Assembly: GCF_963678635.1 (NCBI RefSeq)
Contig: NC_087062.1
Span: 97,951,705-98,015,704 of the forward strand
Length of the DNA stretch: 64,000 nt
Reading direction: 5' to 3'
Source of the DNA: Symsagittifera roscoffensis
Taxonomy: Eukaryota > Xenacoelomorpha > Acoela > Convolutidae
The position numbers and the translations under genes were made by a program. Position 1 is the first letter of the stretch; the number at the start of each line of letters is the position of its first letter. Under the pieces are notes generated by a model that had not been told where the DNA came from, did not search any database, and was given only the letters and a program-made list of their open reading frames with translations. Shown one piece after another: positions 11,454 to 20,108 of this stretch.

Positions 11454-12456
11454 TTTCGTTATAATCAGCTTTGTTTCCAATTAAACTAAGTTCTTTTTCA
11501 TAAAATTTTCCGTTGATTTCTTCTTTTTCCGCATCAATTAGACTGTATGTTGGAGGGTTGACAGTAGGGATGGCAACTATTTCAAAAACTTCGTCTGTAA
11601 AAATCTGCTTGTAACCTTTTCTAAAAGGCAAGTCAGTTTTCGCTATTCGCACATAGTCACCAACATAAAATTTTGGTTTCTGTACCAACTTCGATGAACT
11701 GTTTGCAATTAATGAAACTAAAGCAGGTACATGTTTTCTTGTGACCTTGTTTGGAGCCAATTTTGTTACTCTATTAACGCGTGAATTAATCGTTAGAAAA
11801 AAACTTTGTAATTTGTCAATATAACTGTAAGTCCATTCAAACTCCAAATACTTGTAGATAATACTTTTCAGCGATCGAATGTTTCTTTCGGCAAACGCTG
11901 ATTTTTTTTCACTGTGAGTATTGTATTTGATGATTTCTCGTTTAATACATAACTTTTCGAACTCTCCTTTAAACTCGGTGCCTTTGTCAACCCAAACTTT
12001 TTTTGGTTGTTTTGTTTTAATCATTTTTTTGAAAGCTTCGGTTGTTTCTTTAGCATATTTGGTCTTCAGGGGTTCCACTCGTAAGTAGCGAGAGAGACAA
12101 TCGACAGCAACTAACAAATATCGTACCCCTCGGTTATATTTAGTCAATTTATCAACATAAGCCAAGTCAAGAGACCAAATTTCGCTGATATCGTTAACAA
12201 TCACTTTTAGCCGAGGATATGTTTTACGAAACAATCCATACTTTGTATGTGATGATTGAGATCTCAGAAAATTTTTAACTTTTTTTGGTGAGAGTTGACT
12301 AGCATTTGTTAAATTTTTAACGCTCCCAAATGCAGCTGGACCTTTCGTGTAGAGTAATTTGAGTTTCTTTTCACTGATAGTAAGATTTCCATTCTTTTGT
12401 TGATGTCGTCGCAAACGATTCTTTACTGCTTTCATAGTTTTTATCATCGTCGTCAT
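11443..12456 (-). CDS. INT: Retroviral-type DDE integrase (Polinton INT)
   Basis: The frame is open from 12699, but residues before about 12456 read like an off-frame of the neighbouring gene, so a start at one of the ATGs at 12456, 12447 or 12435 is chosen. Core: a zinc-free N-terminal helical part (KKVKNFLRSQ), then the rve core with catalytic Asp in IWSLDLAYVD, Asp in VWVDKGTEFKG and Glu in AFAERNIRSLKS, spaced 59 and 32 residues apart. The C-terminal part (KFYVGDYVRIAKTDLPF...) resembles the SH3/chromo-type DNA-binding end of Polinton integrases. Inserts the excised or replicated element and makes 6-bp duplications. No break seen. Overlaps the upstream gene by about 85 bases and the penton gene by 11. 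Confidence 0.87.
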   Translation of the reverse strand: MTTMIKTMKAVKNRLRRHQQKNGNLTISEKKLKLLYTKGPAAFGSVKNLTNASQLSPKKVKNFLRSQSSHTKYGLFRKTYPRLKVIVNDISEIWSLDLAYVDKLTKYNRGVRYLLVAVDCLSRYLRVEPLKTKYAKETTEAFKKMIKTKQPKKVWVDKGTEFKGEFEKLCIKREIIKYNTHSEKKSAFAERNIRSLKSIIYKYLEFEWTYSYIDKLQSFFLTINSRVNRVTKLAPNKVTRKHVPALVSLIANSSSKLVQKPKFYVGDYVRIAKTDLPFRKGYKQIFTDEVFEIVAIPTVNPPTYSLIDAEKEEINGKFYEKELSLIGNKADYNENGQ

Positions 12457-13316
12457 CGTCGTCGTTGGTGGTGGGGAAAAATTCTTTTTTCTGGGTTTTT
12501 CTTTTGTCGGATTGCTTGGTTCTGGGTTTGAAAGTTGTCGATCGAGTCTTCGAAGAGGAGGGTTTTGATCTCTTCGATTCTTCAGTTGTCGGGCTGTCGT
12601 CGGAGACAAAGTAGGAAGAAGTTGAGGGCTTAGCTGCTTCGCTCTTAAGCGAGCGGAGAATCTGTTTGGCATAAGTGTTGGACACCAAACTAGGATCAAG
12701 ATTCAGTTCTTTCAAAATTTGTGGATAAAATACACCCTCAAGTTTTTTTTGTGTTTTGCTGTGTATCGTACAAAAAAGATTCAATTTTAACGAGTGTTGG
12801 TTTTCCTTGAATTAGAACATATCCATCAACGTCTAAAGTCAGGGATTCAACTTTGAACAACTGCTTTAGCACTATGTTTGCCCTTTCCAATTTATTAGCT
12901 TCCAATAGCTCTTGAATGGATTCCATAACCTTTCGAAACACTTCAACGGTTTTTCCATTACTTTTTTCATCGTTTTTTTCTATTCTCTTTCAACTTGTCT
13001 GCTGCAGTGAATTGTATGATTCAAAATTTTTTTCTGCTTCATCATCACCATCACCACTGAAATTAGTAAGTGCAGATAAATTTCTTTTTCGAAGATTTGG
13101 TACTACATTACTAGGGGTTAAAAGAATATGAGATGTTGGATTTAATGGTGGTGGAGAGTCACGGCTGATATTTCGTTCTCGAAATAGTTGTATGTAATTG
13201 AGTTGAGATGATTTGTCGTTAATTAATGGATTATGAAGGATTTGAGATTGTGGTGCAGTTTTTTCATCTGGAGCATATGTTTTTCGAGGAATGAGGATGA
13301 ATTCTTCAGCATACAT
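12371..13316 (-). pseudogene. Conserved Polinton protein upstream of integrase, broken
   Basis: Starts at 13316 with MYAEEFILIPRKTY, a typical beginning for this Polinton family. The frame continues to about 12738 except for one TGA at 12990-12992. A frameshift near 12770-12740 then moves it into the frame ending at 12371, which carries LEGVFYPQILKELNLDPSLV, a Ser/Thr/Lys-rich linker and a run of seven Asp (encoded by a TCG/TCA repeat at about 12443-12465). I recognise the family only as a recurrent Polinton/adintovirus ORF; its function is not known to me. Two independent lesions mark it as dead. Confidence 0.6.
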
Positions 13317-13326
13317 GCCTGAGGTT

Positions 13327-13623
13327 CTAGTTTTTCAGGTAAATGTAACACGGTTCTCCGGATGATTTAACCAGTAAAATATTGTTTGCCAAAACTTTTC
13401 GTTTTTCTCGGATACTAAACTTAGGGTCATCAATTTTTTCAAATGGTACTTTCTTACTCTCGATGAAACTTTTGTTAGCTGGAACATGTCCCAGAAAAAC
13501 ATTCACAAAACAATCGCAAAGAAATCTAATAAAATTTGAATCAGCTCCTGTCAAAATTGATCTACAATGGCGACTATTGAGCATTTGCTTCAATATACAT
13601 AATTCTTTCTCTTTCATTTTCAA
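13327..13623 (-). CDS. Small pVI-like/membrane-active Polinton protein
   Basis: 98 residues. The middle part (LTGADSNFIRFLCDCFVNV FLGHVPANK region) matches the recurrent small Polinton protein with an ADxxLI..IC..ALNVL..G.VP pattern, compared in adintoviruses with adenovirus pVI. The family often ends in a Gly-rich hydrophobic tail; here the end is short (CYIYLKN), so it may be truncated. Overlaps the ATPase end by 50 bases. Confidence 0.55.
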   Translation of the reverse strand: MKMKEKELCILKQMLNSRHCRSILTGADSNFIRFLCDCFVNVFLGHVPANKSFIESKKVPFEKIDDPKFSIREKRKVLANNILLVKSSGEPCYIYLKN

Positions 13624-14265
13624 GAGATGTGATAACTGCTTTTGAGGATGGTAAATAGAAAATGGTTGGTGATGGTGGAACTATGTTTGACGAATAACGA
13701 AGACATTCTGAAGTTTTGGGATCCAAGTCTATCAACAGATGACCAAAATCTTCTCTCGTTGCCAACTGATACGCATGACGGAGGAATTTTGCATTATTCA
13801 ACTGTCTGCCTAAATAATCAATTTGTTGAATGTCTCGAGGTGATTTGAACAAAATTAAGTGAGTTGTATTCAAATCTATTGTACGTGATTGCTTACTTTG
13901 CTGAAATAAATTGTGCTTGACATAAATAACGTGAACATTTTTATGTCGGCCTGCTGTAGCTAATTTAACAAAATTTTTTCATTAAAAATTTCTTCACAGG
14001 TATCATCAAAGACAATCATACAATCCCGTAAGTTATTAACGATTTCAAAGCTGGACAATTTTATAAATTCAATATCAAATTTGTTGTGAGAAACAAAGGA
14101 ACGGTATTTGGGTTGATCGTGAAGATAAAAATAAAATATTTTGTTATACGATGGATAGAATGTACCTTTGAGAAGCATTTGAAAAATTAAATCAGTTTTG
14201 CCAGATCCCGAGGGACCTGAAACGGACATAAACAGACGATCTTTTGTTGAAATGATCTTATTCAT
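13574..14265 (-). pseudogene. ATP: FtsK/HerA-type packaging ATPase (Polinton ATP), frameshifted, copy 1
   Basis: N-terminal part 13960-14265 holds Walker A (SGPSGSGKTD) and Walker B (CMIVFDDT). The start at 14265 is chosen because it overlaps the membrane-protein stop, although the frame is open to 14325. The C-terminal part (13574-13873 and upstream in the same frame to about 13968) holds the family blocks AGRHKNVHVIYVKHNLFQQS and ILFKSPRDIQQ. The two parts are in different frames; the break lies in an A/T-rich run at about 13965-13985. The enzyme would pump DNA into capsids. The same break is present in copy 2. Confidence 0.8.
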
Positions 14266-14267
14266 TA

Positions 14268-14558
14268 TTATAACTTGGGATTGGGTAACATGTAACCAAC
14301 TGTACTGGATAGTATTGAAAGCCAAATGGCAGTCTCGTCACAACTAAGATTGTAAAAAGACAATTTTGAAATAGATAAGGAGAGCAAAATGAAAATGAAA
14401 CAGACTTGTGTGAAAAAGACAACTTCTGCAGACGGAAGAGAAACAGAATTACAAAATTTCCAAGATCTGTTTTCGTGAGATAAAGACTGTTCGACACCAC
14501 CAATGTCTACAAAGTCGCAATCATTGTTCTCGACAGTGGTGGCTTCTTCAATTTCCAT
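14268..14558 (-). CDS. Two-helix membrane protein of Polinton, copy 1
   Basis: 96 residues starting MEIEEATTVEN. A conserved block SWKFCNSVSLPSAEVVFF leads into a hydrophobic helix (TQVCFIFILLSLSIS), a short charged loop and a second helix (AIWLSILSSTVGYMLP), ending NPKL. This is a recurrent Polinton/adintovirus membrane protein found next to the ATPase. In this copy the frame is continuous with the upstream gene because of a 7-bp difference from copy 2, producing a 187-codon fused frame (14268-14831). The separate start is preferred because copy 2 shows the genes apart. Confidence 0.65.
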   Translation of the reverse strand: MEIEEATTVENNDCDFVDIGGVEQSLSHENRSWKFCNSVSLPSAEVVFFTQVCFIFILLSLSISKLSFYNLSCDETAIWLSILSSTVGYMLPNPKL

Positions 14559-14831
14559 GTTTACTGGAAGACTTTTTTTGCTTGTTTGTATCAAGGTTAC
14601 AACTGCATACCAATCGCCTTTTTTTCTCTCTAATCTATTGCCGTTTGGTTTGTATTTTATTATATATCTTGCTATGTTTTTGTCTGTCAGAAGTATCCGA
14701 ACAATTTTTTCTACGTTTCCGGTACTGATTTTGTCTAATAACTCTTTTGGTAAATTCTCACCTGTTAAACTCACCTTTTGTGTGTTTTCTTTTGGCAAAA
14801 ATATTTTTTGAAATTTTGAATTTTCAAACAC
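14559..14831 (-). pseudogene. Small protein A, copy 1, stop lost by 7-bp deletion
   Basis: Begins MFENSKFQKIF. It matches the 96-residue protein of copy 2 (18725-19015) through GDWYAVVT, then a 7-bp gap relative to copy 2 (at about 14595) changes frame so that it runs into the membrane-protein gene. Function unknown. Weak resemblance to the next gene upstream (pattern LP.EL....NVE.I), so the two may be old paralogues. Confidence 0.5.
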
Positions 14832-14934
14832 GACATGTTAGCAACTAGTAATCACACAAGATCAAAAGAAAATGAAAACAATCAATAAATATATTTATTA
14901 TGATTCACAAAACTTGGCATATATATGTGATTCG

Positions 14935-15234
14935 TCATTTCGGTTCAACAGGCAAATCAACTCCTCGTTCAATGAAGAAAAACTCATATTTTGTGAATTT
15001 GTCATGGTTGCAATTAGATTTGAACTTAACAACAAAATGAGCAGCAACTCTGATAGTGGCTTGAACTAAATGTATTTCCTCAACGTTATCAGTTTTGACT
15101 AATTCTTTCAGTTCAGCTGGAAGCTGATGGTCATGCAAATGGATTTGTCTTCTCTCTCCCAGCTGAGGTTGCAGCCCTTCCAGGTTGAGATTGAACAACG
15201 GAATTGACTGGCGAAATTCCTGGAGTCTGGACAT
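14935..15234 (-). CDS. Small protein B, copy 1, unknown function
   Basis: 99 residues from MSRLQEFRQSIPL (the frame opens 21 bases earlier with another Met). Contains QIHLHDHQLPAELKELV and ends IERGVDLPVEPK. No known family. Overlaps the next upstream frame by 104 bases; either overlapping genes or one gene with an old frameshift shared by both copies. Confidence 0.4.
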   Translation of the reverse strand: MSRLQEFRQSIPLFNLNLEGLQPQLGERRQIHLHDHQLPAELKELVKTDNVEEIHLVQATIRVAAHFVVKFKSNCNHDKFTKYEFFFIERGVDLPVEPK

Positions 15235-15475
15235 TGTACAGGTGAAAGTAGTCAAGAACTGTAAAAAATTTCCGTAAATTGTCGATTTCGATATCGTTCA
15301 ATGTAATTTGTTCGAATTTTTGCAGGAGTGGTTTTCCTCGACAATCTAATATGCCTGTCCGCGTAAGAGTAACTTTAATTCTTGGTGTTAAATTGTTTTC
15401 AGGACTCTGATTAGTCATTGAAGCGTAAACCACCAAATTTGGAGATAAGGTTGTTTGCATCATTGGACAGTTCAT
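15131..15475 (-). CDS. Small protein C, copy 1, unknown function
   Basis: 114 codons; the N-terminal two thirds (LTPRIKVTLTRTGILDCRGKP, LNDIEIDNLRKFFTVLD) look like genuine beta-rich protein, while the end after YNVQTPG is low-complexity and may be off-frame. Overlaps the exonuclease-like gene end by 65 bases. Not recognised. Confidence 0.4.
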   Translation of the reverse strand: MNCPMMQTTLSPNLVVYASMTNQSPENNLTPRIKVTLTRTGILDCRGKPLLQKFEQITLNDIEIDNLRKFFTVLDYFHLYNVQTPGISPVNSVVQSQPGRAATSAGREKTNPFA

Positions 15476-16007
15476 TTTGTAACCAATCGAAAAAAACTTT
15501 GGATTTTCTACGTGTACAATGCTTTAATAATTGATGCGAGGGAAGTAAATGAGAATGTCGTTTGCAAATATGTTTTTCTTGACCCAATAACTGTTCAATC
15601 TTTGGGCATCCAATATCTTCCAAATTTGTCACGGGTAATTTCAAGTATTCAGCTAATAAAACAGATTTTTGTGTACCTTTAGCAAAAAAATGGGAATTTG
15701 GGTTCCTCAAACGAATGCTGTCAAAAATTTGATCCAAGTATGAGTAAGGGTATTCACCTTCGTCCCAACGAAGCCCGTGTAGAAATTTAGATACCCAATT
15801 GTACGCTTTTTTCTCTTCTTTTGATAAATTGTTGAATTGAACTGGTGGCAGAAAATGAATTGTATCAATTGTATTAGCAGAGCAAACGGAAAGTTCCTTT
15901 ATGATCAAAGGTTTCTTGCCACATTTAAATCCTTCAATATCTAAAATAATGAGATGATTGAAAAACAATTTTTTAGTTTTCTTTCTTTGGGTTAACATGA
16001 CTTTCAC
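15411..16007 (-). CDS. DEDD-exonuclease-like protein, copy 1
   Basis: 198 residues. N-terminal IILDIEGFKCGKKPLIIKEL gives an Asp-x-Glu on a predicted strand followed by a KEL-type strand, as in RNase H-fold DEDD nucleases. Middle part: FLHGLRWDEGEYPY and FAKGTQKSVLLAEYL. The C-terminal part has a conserved IGCPKIEQL...CKRH pattern. A protein with this layout recurs in Maverick-like elements of arthropods and others. The nuclease role is inference from the DxE block; the later acidic residues were not assigned. In copy 2 the first part is deleted. Confidence 0.45.
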   Translation of the reverse strand: MKVMLTQRKKTKKLFFNHLIILDIEGFKCGKKPLIIKELSVCSANTIDTIHFLPPVQFNNLSKEEKKAYNWVSKFLHGLRWDEGEYPYSYLDQIFDSIRLRNPNSHFFAKGTQKSVLLAEYLKLPVTNLEDIGCPKIEQLLGQEKHICKRHSHLLPSHQLLKHCTRRKSKVFFDWLQNELSNDANNLISKFGGLRFND

Positions 16008-16075
16008 TCACAATTCCAACAAACGAAATAACTTTGGTTTGAATGTTTTAAGAAATAAGCAAAACGCAATACCTG

Positions 16076-16429
16076 TCACGTGACCCAGGTAACAGTTTTT
16101 TTTGGACAAGGCAAAACATATGTGTACCCAGGACCGGTATGTTTTTTTTCTTGCAAATATCCCGCTGCGTCATGCAATATAGCATGTATTCTAAGAAATT
16201 TGAAATGTTTCAAGTGTTTGTCGAGCGACGAATTGTCTATTCCAATTAAACCACCATATGGTCTGTTTTTCAAAACAAAATCCAAATTAATATCAGCATC
16301 CAAATACAAACAAGTAGCTAAAAAATACTGAAATCTGACCGATTTGTCTGGATATTGTGATTTTAAGTCTATGAAAATTTCATGAATGAGTTTTAAATCG
16401 AAAGTTGAAATCATGTTTACTGAACTCAA
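16076..16429 (-). CDS. Small protein D, copy 1, unknown function
   Basis: 117 residues, mixed helical, starting MSSVNMISTFDLKLI. The downstream identical copy (20109-20462) has the same translation, which supports it as a gene under some constraint or recent duplication. No domain recognised; could bind DNA as a winged-helix-like fold, but that is only a guess from size. Confidence 0.4.
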   Translation of the reverse strand: MSSVNMISTFDLKLIHEIFIDLKSQYPDKSVRFQYFLATCLYLDADINLDFVLKNRPYGGLIGIDNSSLDKHLKHFKFLRIHAILHDAAGYLQEKKHTGPGYTYVLPCPKKTVTWVT

Positions 16430-16461
16430 TATAATGGAAAAGGAAAAATGAAAGGTATCAA

Positions 16462-17244
16462 TTAAAATTTAACTTTCTCTTCAACAATAAATTTCACAAA
16501 TAGCACATCAGTATCTACATCAAGTTTTCCATATCCACTTGTCAAAATATCCATTATTTTACAAAAAGCGGCAGAATGGGGTCCATTAATTAAACTTTCA
16601 AATCTTTTCAAAGTTTCTGTAATCATCTTATCTGTTTGAACATGTCTGCTTTCTGTATGTTTCTTTGAAACTGAAGTCGAAATTCTTACGGATTTGTTTG
16701 ACGACGACGATGCAGCAGGCGTAACTGTATTATCAATTCGTTTCTGTCCCCCAACGGCCGGAGATTTCTTGCAAACGTTTTGATTTGGTGAAGTTTGTTT
16801 GTTAGATGATGTTGCAGAAATCAATAAATTGGGTAAACGTTTTTTGATTGCAGTGAAATCTAACAAATCAAGATTGGCTGCAACAGGTTGTGCTGAGTAA
16901 GTGAGAGCTAGTTTAAGTTTGTCAAATAACTCACCGTTTCCTTTGACATCTTTAGCAGGAGAAACTAAGTATTTGAAGCACGTGAAAATACAAGGAACAC
17001 TGAAACATTTTTGGGAAGGAAAAAATTGATTTAATTGCTCCTCTGAATCTACTTGAATCAATATATGAGTTTTTTTTTCATTCTCGACTGAAAAAGGACA
17101 ATATTCAGATTTGAAGTGGCTTCCAAAAGCATAATTTTTAAAAGTAGATAAATTAGGATTTTTTTCAGTAATAACAAATTTGAAATTTGGTTGAAATTTT
17201 TTGAAATAATCAGGTAACACAACTTCGAACATAGCTTCTGCCAT
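16462..17244 (-). CDS. Protein E, copy 1, unknown function
   Basis: 260 residues in three parts: an ordered N-terminal region (1-130), a Ser/Thr/Lys/Gln-rich linker (about 140-205) and a helical C-terminal region (ETLKRFESLINGPHSAAF). Such order-linker-order design is common in regulatory or scaffold proteins. No family recognised. Intact here; copy 2 has a 1-base deletion in a T run. Confidence 0.45.
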   Translation of the reverse strand: MAEAMFEVVLPDYFKKFQPNFKFVITEKNPNLSTFKNYAFGSHFKSEYCPFSVENEKKTHILIQVDSEEQLNQFFPSQKCFSVPCIFTCFKYLVSPAKDVKGNGELFDKLKLALTYSAQPVAANLDLLDFTAIKKRLPNLLISATSSNKQTSPNQNVCKKSPAVGGQKRIDNTVTPAASSSSNKSVRISTSVSKKHTESRHVQTDKMITETLKRFESLINGPHSAAFCKIMDILTSGYGKLDVDTDVLFVKFIVEEKVKF

Positions 17245-17411
17245 TTTGTAAAGGAAAATTAATTCGAGTCATGTTTGAACTCGTTTGTGTTTGAGGAAAG
17301 TTGAGTTTTCCTGGCTCGTTTACAGTTAGAATGTGGCTTGTCTTTGTTTTCAACAGTATCAGAAATTTCACTTGTTTGCGCGCGGATTGACTTTCCCGAT
17401 TTTAGTAATTT

Positions 17412-17630
17412 TTAAAATTCTTCGCTGCTTAAGGAAAGTCTTTGTACACATTCAAATTCAGCGCCTTCAGTTGCTTTTTTGAAAACTTTCAGGAATACAT
17501 AAGTTCCAGTTTGGTCGTATGTTTTCAATGTAGCACGCACTAATCTTTTACTGTTTTCCGAAATATCAAAATAGCAATCGCCAAAATCTTTATCTGCGTT
17601 TGCTGTGAAGCTTGTTTTGGTTTTATTCAT
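17412..17630 (-). CDS. PC4-like small DNA-binding protein (tentative), copy 1
   Basis: 72 residues. The pattern FGDCYFDISENSKRLVRATL followed by a short strand set and LSLSSEEF at the end resembles the PC4 (transcription co-activator p15) fold, in which a KGISLS..QW block ends the domain. First gene of the leftward cluster, 110 bases downstream of a TATA-like box. A single-strand DNA-binding role in replication or transcription would fit but is unproven. Confidence 0.4.
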   Translation of the reverse strand: MNKTKTSFTANADKDFGDCYFDISENSKRLVRATLKTYDQTGTYVFLKVFKKATEGAEFECVQRLSLSSEEF

Positions 17631-17980
17631 TGTAACAATTAAATTTTCAAAGTAACTTGATTTTAAACTGAATAGAAAGAAATGAATGGTTCCGATTGAT
17701 TGTATATGTCTGCAAAAGAAAGAGTTGTATCTATTTTAATTTATATACACATGTACTTTATATGGCAAAGATATTGGATTGCAATTTGGTTCAAATGGAT
17801 TAGTGTTTTGTGCATGTACAACTGATAAGAATTTTAAAGGGTGTCAAAGGTCACAATGTTTAAACGTTATTTTTGATACAAGCTATTTGTTTGAATGCAA
17901 TTTAGATAAACATAGAATACCACGCAAGGAATACCACAAAACATAGAATACCACGAAACATCAAAAACTACACAAAAACT
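17631..17980 (-). promoter_or_regulatory. Leftward promoter region, copy 1
   Basis: No gene. On the minus strand a TATATAAA box lies at 17740-17747, 110 bases before the first leftward ATG (17630). Farther upstream are short direct repeats of ACATAGAATACCACG (17920-17965). The same arrangement recurs in copy 2. Confidence 0.5.
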
Positions 17981-18442
17981 GTCTGCCTAAATAATCAATT
18001 TGTTGAATGTCTCGAGGTGATTTGAACAAAATTAAGTGAGTTGTATTCAAATCTATTGTAAGTGATTGCTTACTTTGCTGAAATAAATTGTGCTTGACAT
18101 AAATAACGTGAACATTTTTATGTCGGCCTGCTGTAGCTAATTTAACAAAATTTTTTCATTAAAAATTTCTTCACAGGTATCATCAAAGACAATCATACAA
18201 TCCCGTAAGTTATTAACGATTTCAAAGCTGGACAATTTTATAAATTCAATATCAAATTTGTTGTGAGAAACAAAGGAACGGTATTTGGGTTGATCGTGAA
18301 GATAAAAATAAAATATTTTGTTATACGATGGATAGAATGTACCTTTGAGAAGCATTTGAAAAATTAAATCAGTTTTGCCAGATCCCGAGGGACCTGAAAC
18401 GGACATAAACAGACGATCTTTTGTTGAAATGATCTTATTCAT
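17981..18442 (-). pseudogene. ATP: Packaging ATPase fragment, copy 2
   Basis: Walker A and B region as in copy 1 with the same frameshift at about 18140-18165. The 3' end stops at the duplication border, so the last ~65 codons present in copy 1 are missing. The frame is open from 18502, but the start at 18442 matches the overlap with the membrane-protein stop. Confidence 0.75.
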
Positions 18443-18444
18443 TA

Positions 18445-18735
18445 TTATAACTTGGGATTGGGTAACATGTAACCAACTGTACTGGATAGTATTGAAAGCC
18501 AAATGGCAGTCTCGTCACAACTAAGATTGTAAAAAGACAATTTTGAAATAGATAAGGAGAGCAAAATGAAAATGAAACAGACTTGTGTGAAAAAGACAAC
18601 TTCTGCAGACGGAAGAGAAACAGAATTACAAAATTTCCAAGATCTGTTTTCGTGAGATAAAGACTGTTCGACACCACCAATGTCTACAAAGTCGCAATCA
18701 TTGTTCTCGACAGTGGTGGCTTCTTCAATTTCCAT
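18445..18735 (-). CDS. Two-helix membrane protein of Polinton, copy 2
   Basis: Same 96-residue protein as copy 1, here cleanly separate: its ATG at 18735 overlaps the stop of small protein A by 11 bases. This is the arrangement expected in an intact element and decides the start used in both copies. Confidence 0.7.
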   Translation of the reverse strand: MEIEEATTVENNDCDFVDIGGVEQSLSHENRSWKFCNSVSLPSAEVVFFTQVCFIFILLSLSISKLSFYNLSCDETAIWLSILSSTVGYMLPNPKL

Positions 18736-19015
18736 GTTTACTGGAAGACTTTTTTTGCTTATTTGTATCAAGGTTGATAGTTACAACTGCATACCAATCG
18801 CCTTTTTTTCTCTCTGATCTATTGCCGTTTGGTTTGTATTTTATTATATATCTTGCTATGTTTTTGTCTGTCAGAAGTATCCGAACAATTTTTTCTACGT
18901 TTCCGGTACTGATTTTGTCTAATAACTCTTTTGGTAAATTCTCACCTGTTAAACTCACCTTTTGTGTGTTTTCTTTTGGCAAAAATATTTTTTGAAATTT
19001 TGAATTTTCAAACAC
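18725..19015 (-). CDS. Small protein A, copy 2 (intact)
   Basis: 96 residues from MFENSKFQKIF to SSSKHGN, with a basic C-terminal tail. Contains the 7 bases missing from copy 1 and so ends properly just inside the membrane-protein gene. Function unknown. Confidence 0.5.
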   Translation of the reverse strand: MFENSKFQKIFLPKENTQKVSLTGENLPKELLDKISTGNVEKIVRILLTDKNIARYIIKYKPNGNRSERKKGDWYAVVTINLDTNKQKKSSSKHGN

Positions 19016-19118
19016 GACATGTTAGCAACTAGTAATCACACAAGATCAAAAGAAAATGAAAACAATCAATAAATATATTTATTATGATTCACAAAACTTG
19101 GCATATATATGTGATTCG

Positions 19119-19418
19119 TCATTTCGGTTCAACAGGCAAATCAACTCCTCGTTCAATGAAGAAAAACTCATATTTTGTGAATTTGTCATGGTTGCAATTA
19201 GATTTGAACTTAACAACAAAATGAGCAGCAACTCTGATAGTGGCTTGAACTAAATGTATTTCCTCAACGTTATCAGTTTTGACTAATTCATTCAGTTCAG
19301 CTGGAAGCTGATGGTCATGCAAATGGATTTGTCTTCTCTCTCCCAGCTGAGGTTGCAGCCCTTCCAGGTTGAGATTGAACAACGGAATTGACTGGCGAAA
19401 TTCCTGGAGTCTGGACAT
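19119..19418 (-). CDS. Small protein B, copy 2
   Basis: As copy 1, one Lys-to-Asn change in the LPAEL(K/N)EL block. Unknown function. Confidence 0.4.
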   Translation of the reverse strand: MSRLQEFRQSIPLFNLNLEGLQPQLGERRQIHLHDHQLPAELNELVKTDNVEEIHLVQATIRVAAHFVVKFKSNCNHDKFTKYEFFFIERGVDLPVEPK

Positions 19419-19659
19419 TGTACAGGTGAAAGTAGTCAAGAACTGTAAAAAAATTCCGTAAATTGTCGATTTCGATATCGTTCAATGTAATTTGTTCGAA
19501 TTTTTGCAGGACTGGTTTTCCTCGACAATCTAATATGCCTGTCCGCGTAAGAGTAACTTTAATTCTTGGTGTTAAATTGTTTTCAGGACTCTGATTAGTC
19601 ATTGAAGCGTAAACCACCAAATTTGGAGATAAGGTTGTTTGCATCATTGGACAGTTCAT
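19315..19659 (-). CDS. Small protein C, copy 2
   Basis: As copy 1 with two substitutions (RGKPVL; NLRNFF). Unknown function. Confidence 0.4.
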   Translation of the reverse strand: MNCPMMQTTLSPNLVVYASMTNQSPENNLTPRIKVTLTRTGILDCRGKPVLQKFEQITLNDIEIDNLRNFFTVLDYFHLYNVQTPGISPVNSVVQSQPGRAATSAGREKTNPFA

Positions 19660-19995
19660 TTTGTAACCAATCGAAAAAAACTTTGGATTTTCTACGTGTA
19701 CAATGCTTTAATAATTGATGCGAGGGAAGTAAATGAGAATGTCGTTTGCAAATATGTTTTTCTTGACCCAATAACTGTTCAATCTTTGGGCATCCAATAT
19801 CTTCCAAATTTGTCACGGGTAATTTCAAGTATTCAGCTAATAAAACAGATTTTTGTGTACCTTTAGCAAAAAAATGAGAATTTGGGTTCCTCAAACGAAT
19901 GCTGTCAAAAATTTGATCCAAGTATGAGTAAGGGTATTCACCTTCGTCCCAACGAAGCCCGTGTAGAAATTTAGATACCCAATTGTACGCTTTTT
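19595..19995 (-). pseudogene. Exonuclease-like protein, copy 2, 5' part deleted
   Basis: The C-terminal part is retained, but the 151-bp deletion with its junction at about 19992 removes part of the N-terminal region and shifts the frame, so the DIEG block is lost. Confidence 0.6.
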
Positions 19996-20108
19996 TCTCA
20001 ATTTTTTAGTTTTCTTTCTTTGGGTTAACATGACTTTCACTCACAATTCCAACAAACGAAATAACTTTGGTTTGAATGTTTTAAGAAATAAGCAAAACGC
20101 AATACCTG

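Larger units (their letters stand above)
13800..17980. repeat. Tandem duplication inside Polinton, copy 1
   Basis: Begins at CTGTCTGCCTAAATAATC within the ATPase 3' part and ends after ACGAAACATCAAAAACTACA. Near-identical to 17981-22003, with few substitutions. It contains the ATPase N-terminal part, membrane protein, seven or so small leftward genes and their promoter. Confidence 0.93.

Noticed and set aside
12435-12699. N-terminal 80 codons of the open integrase frame
   Set aside because: Low-complexity text that is the shifted reading of the Ser/Asp-rich linker of the overlapping gene; a start at 12456 or later fits better.
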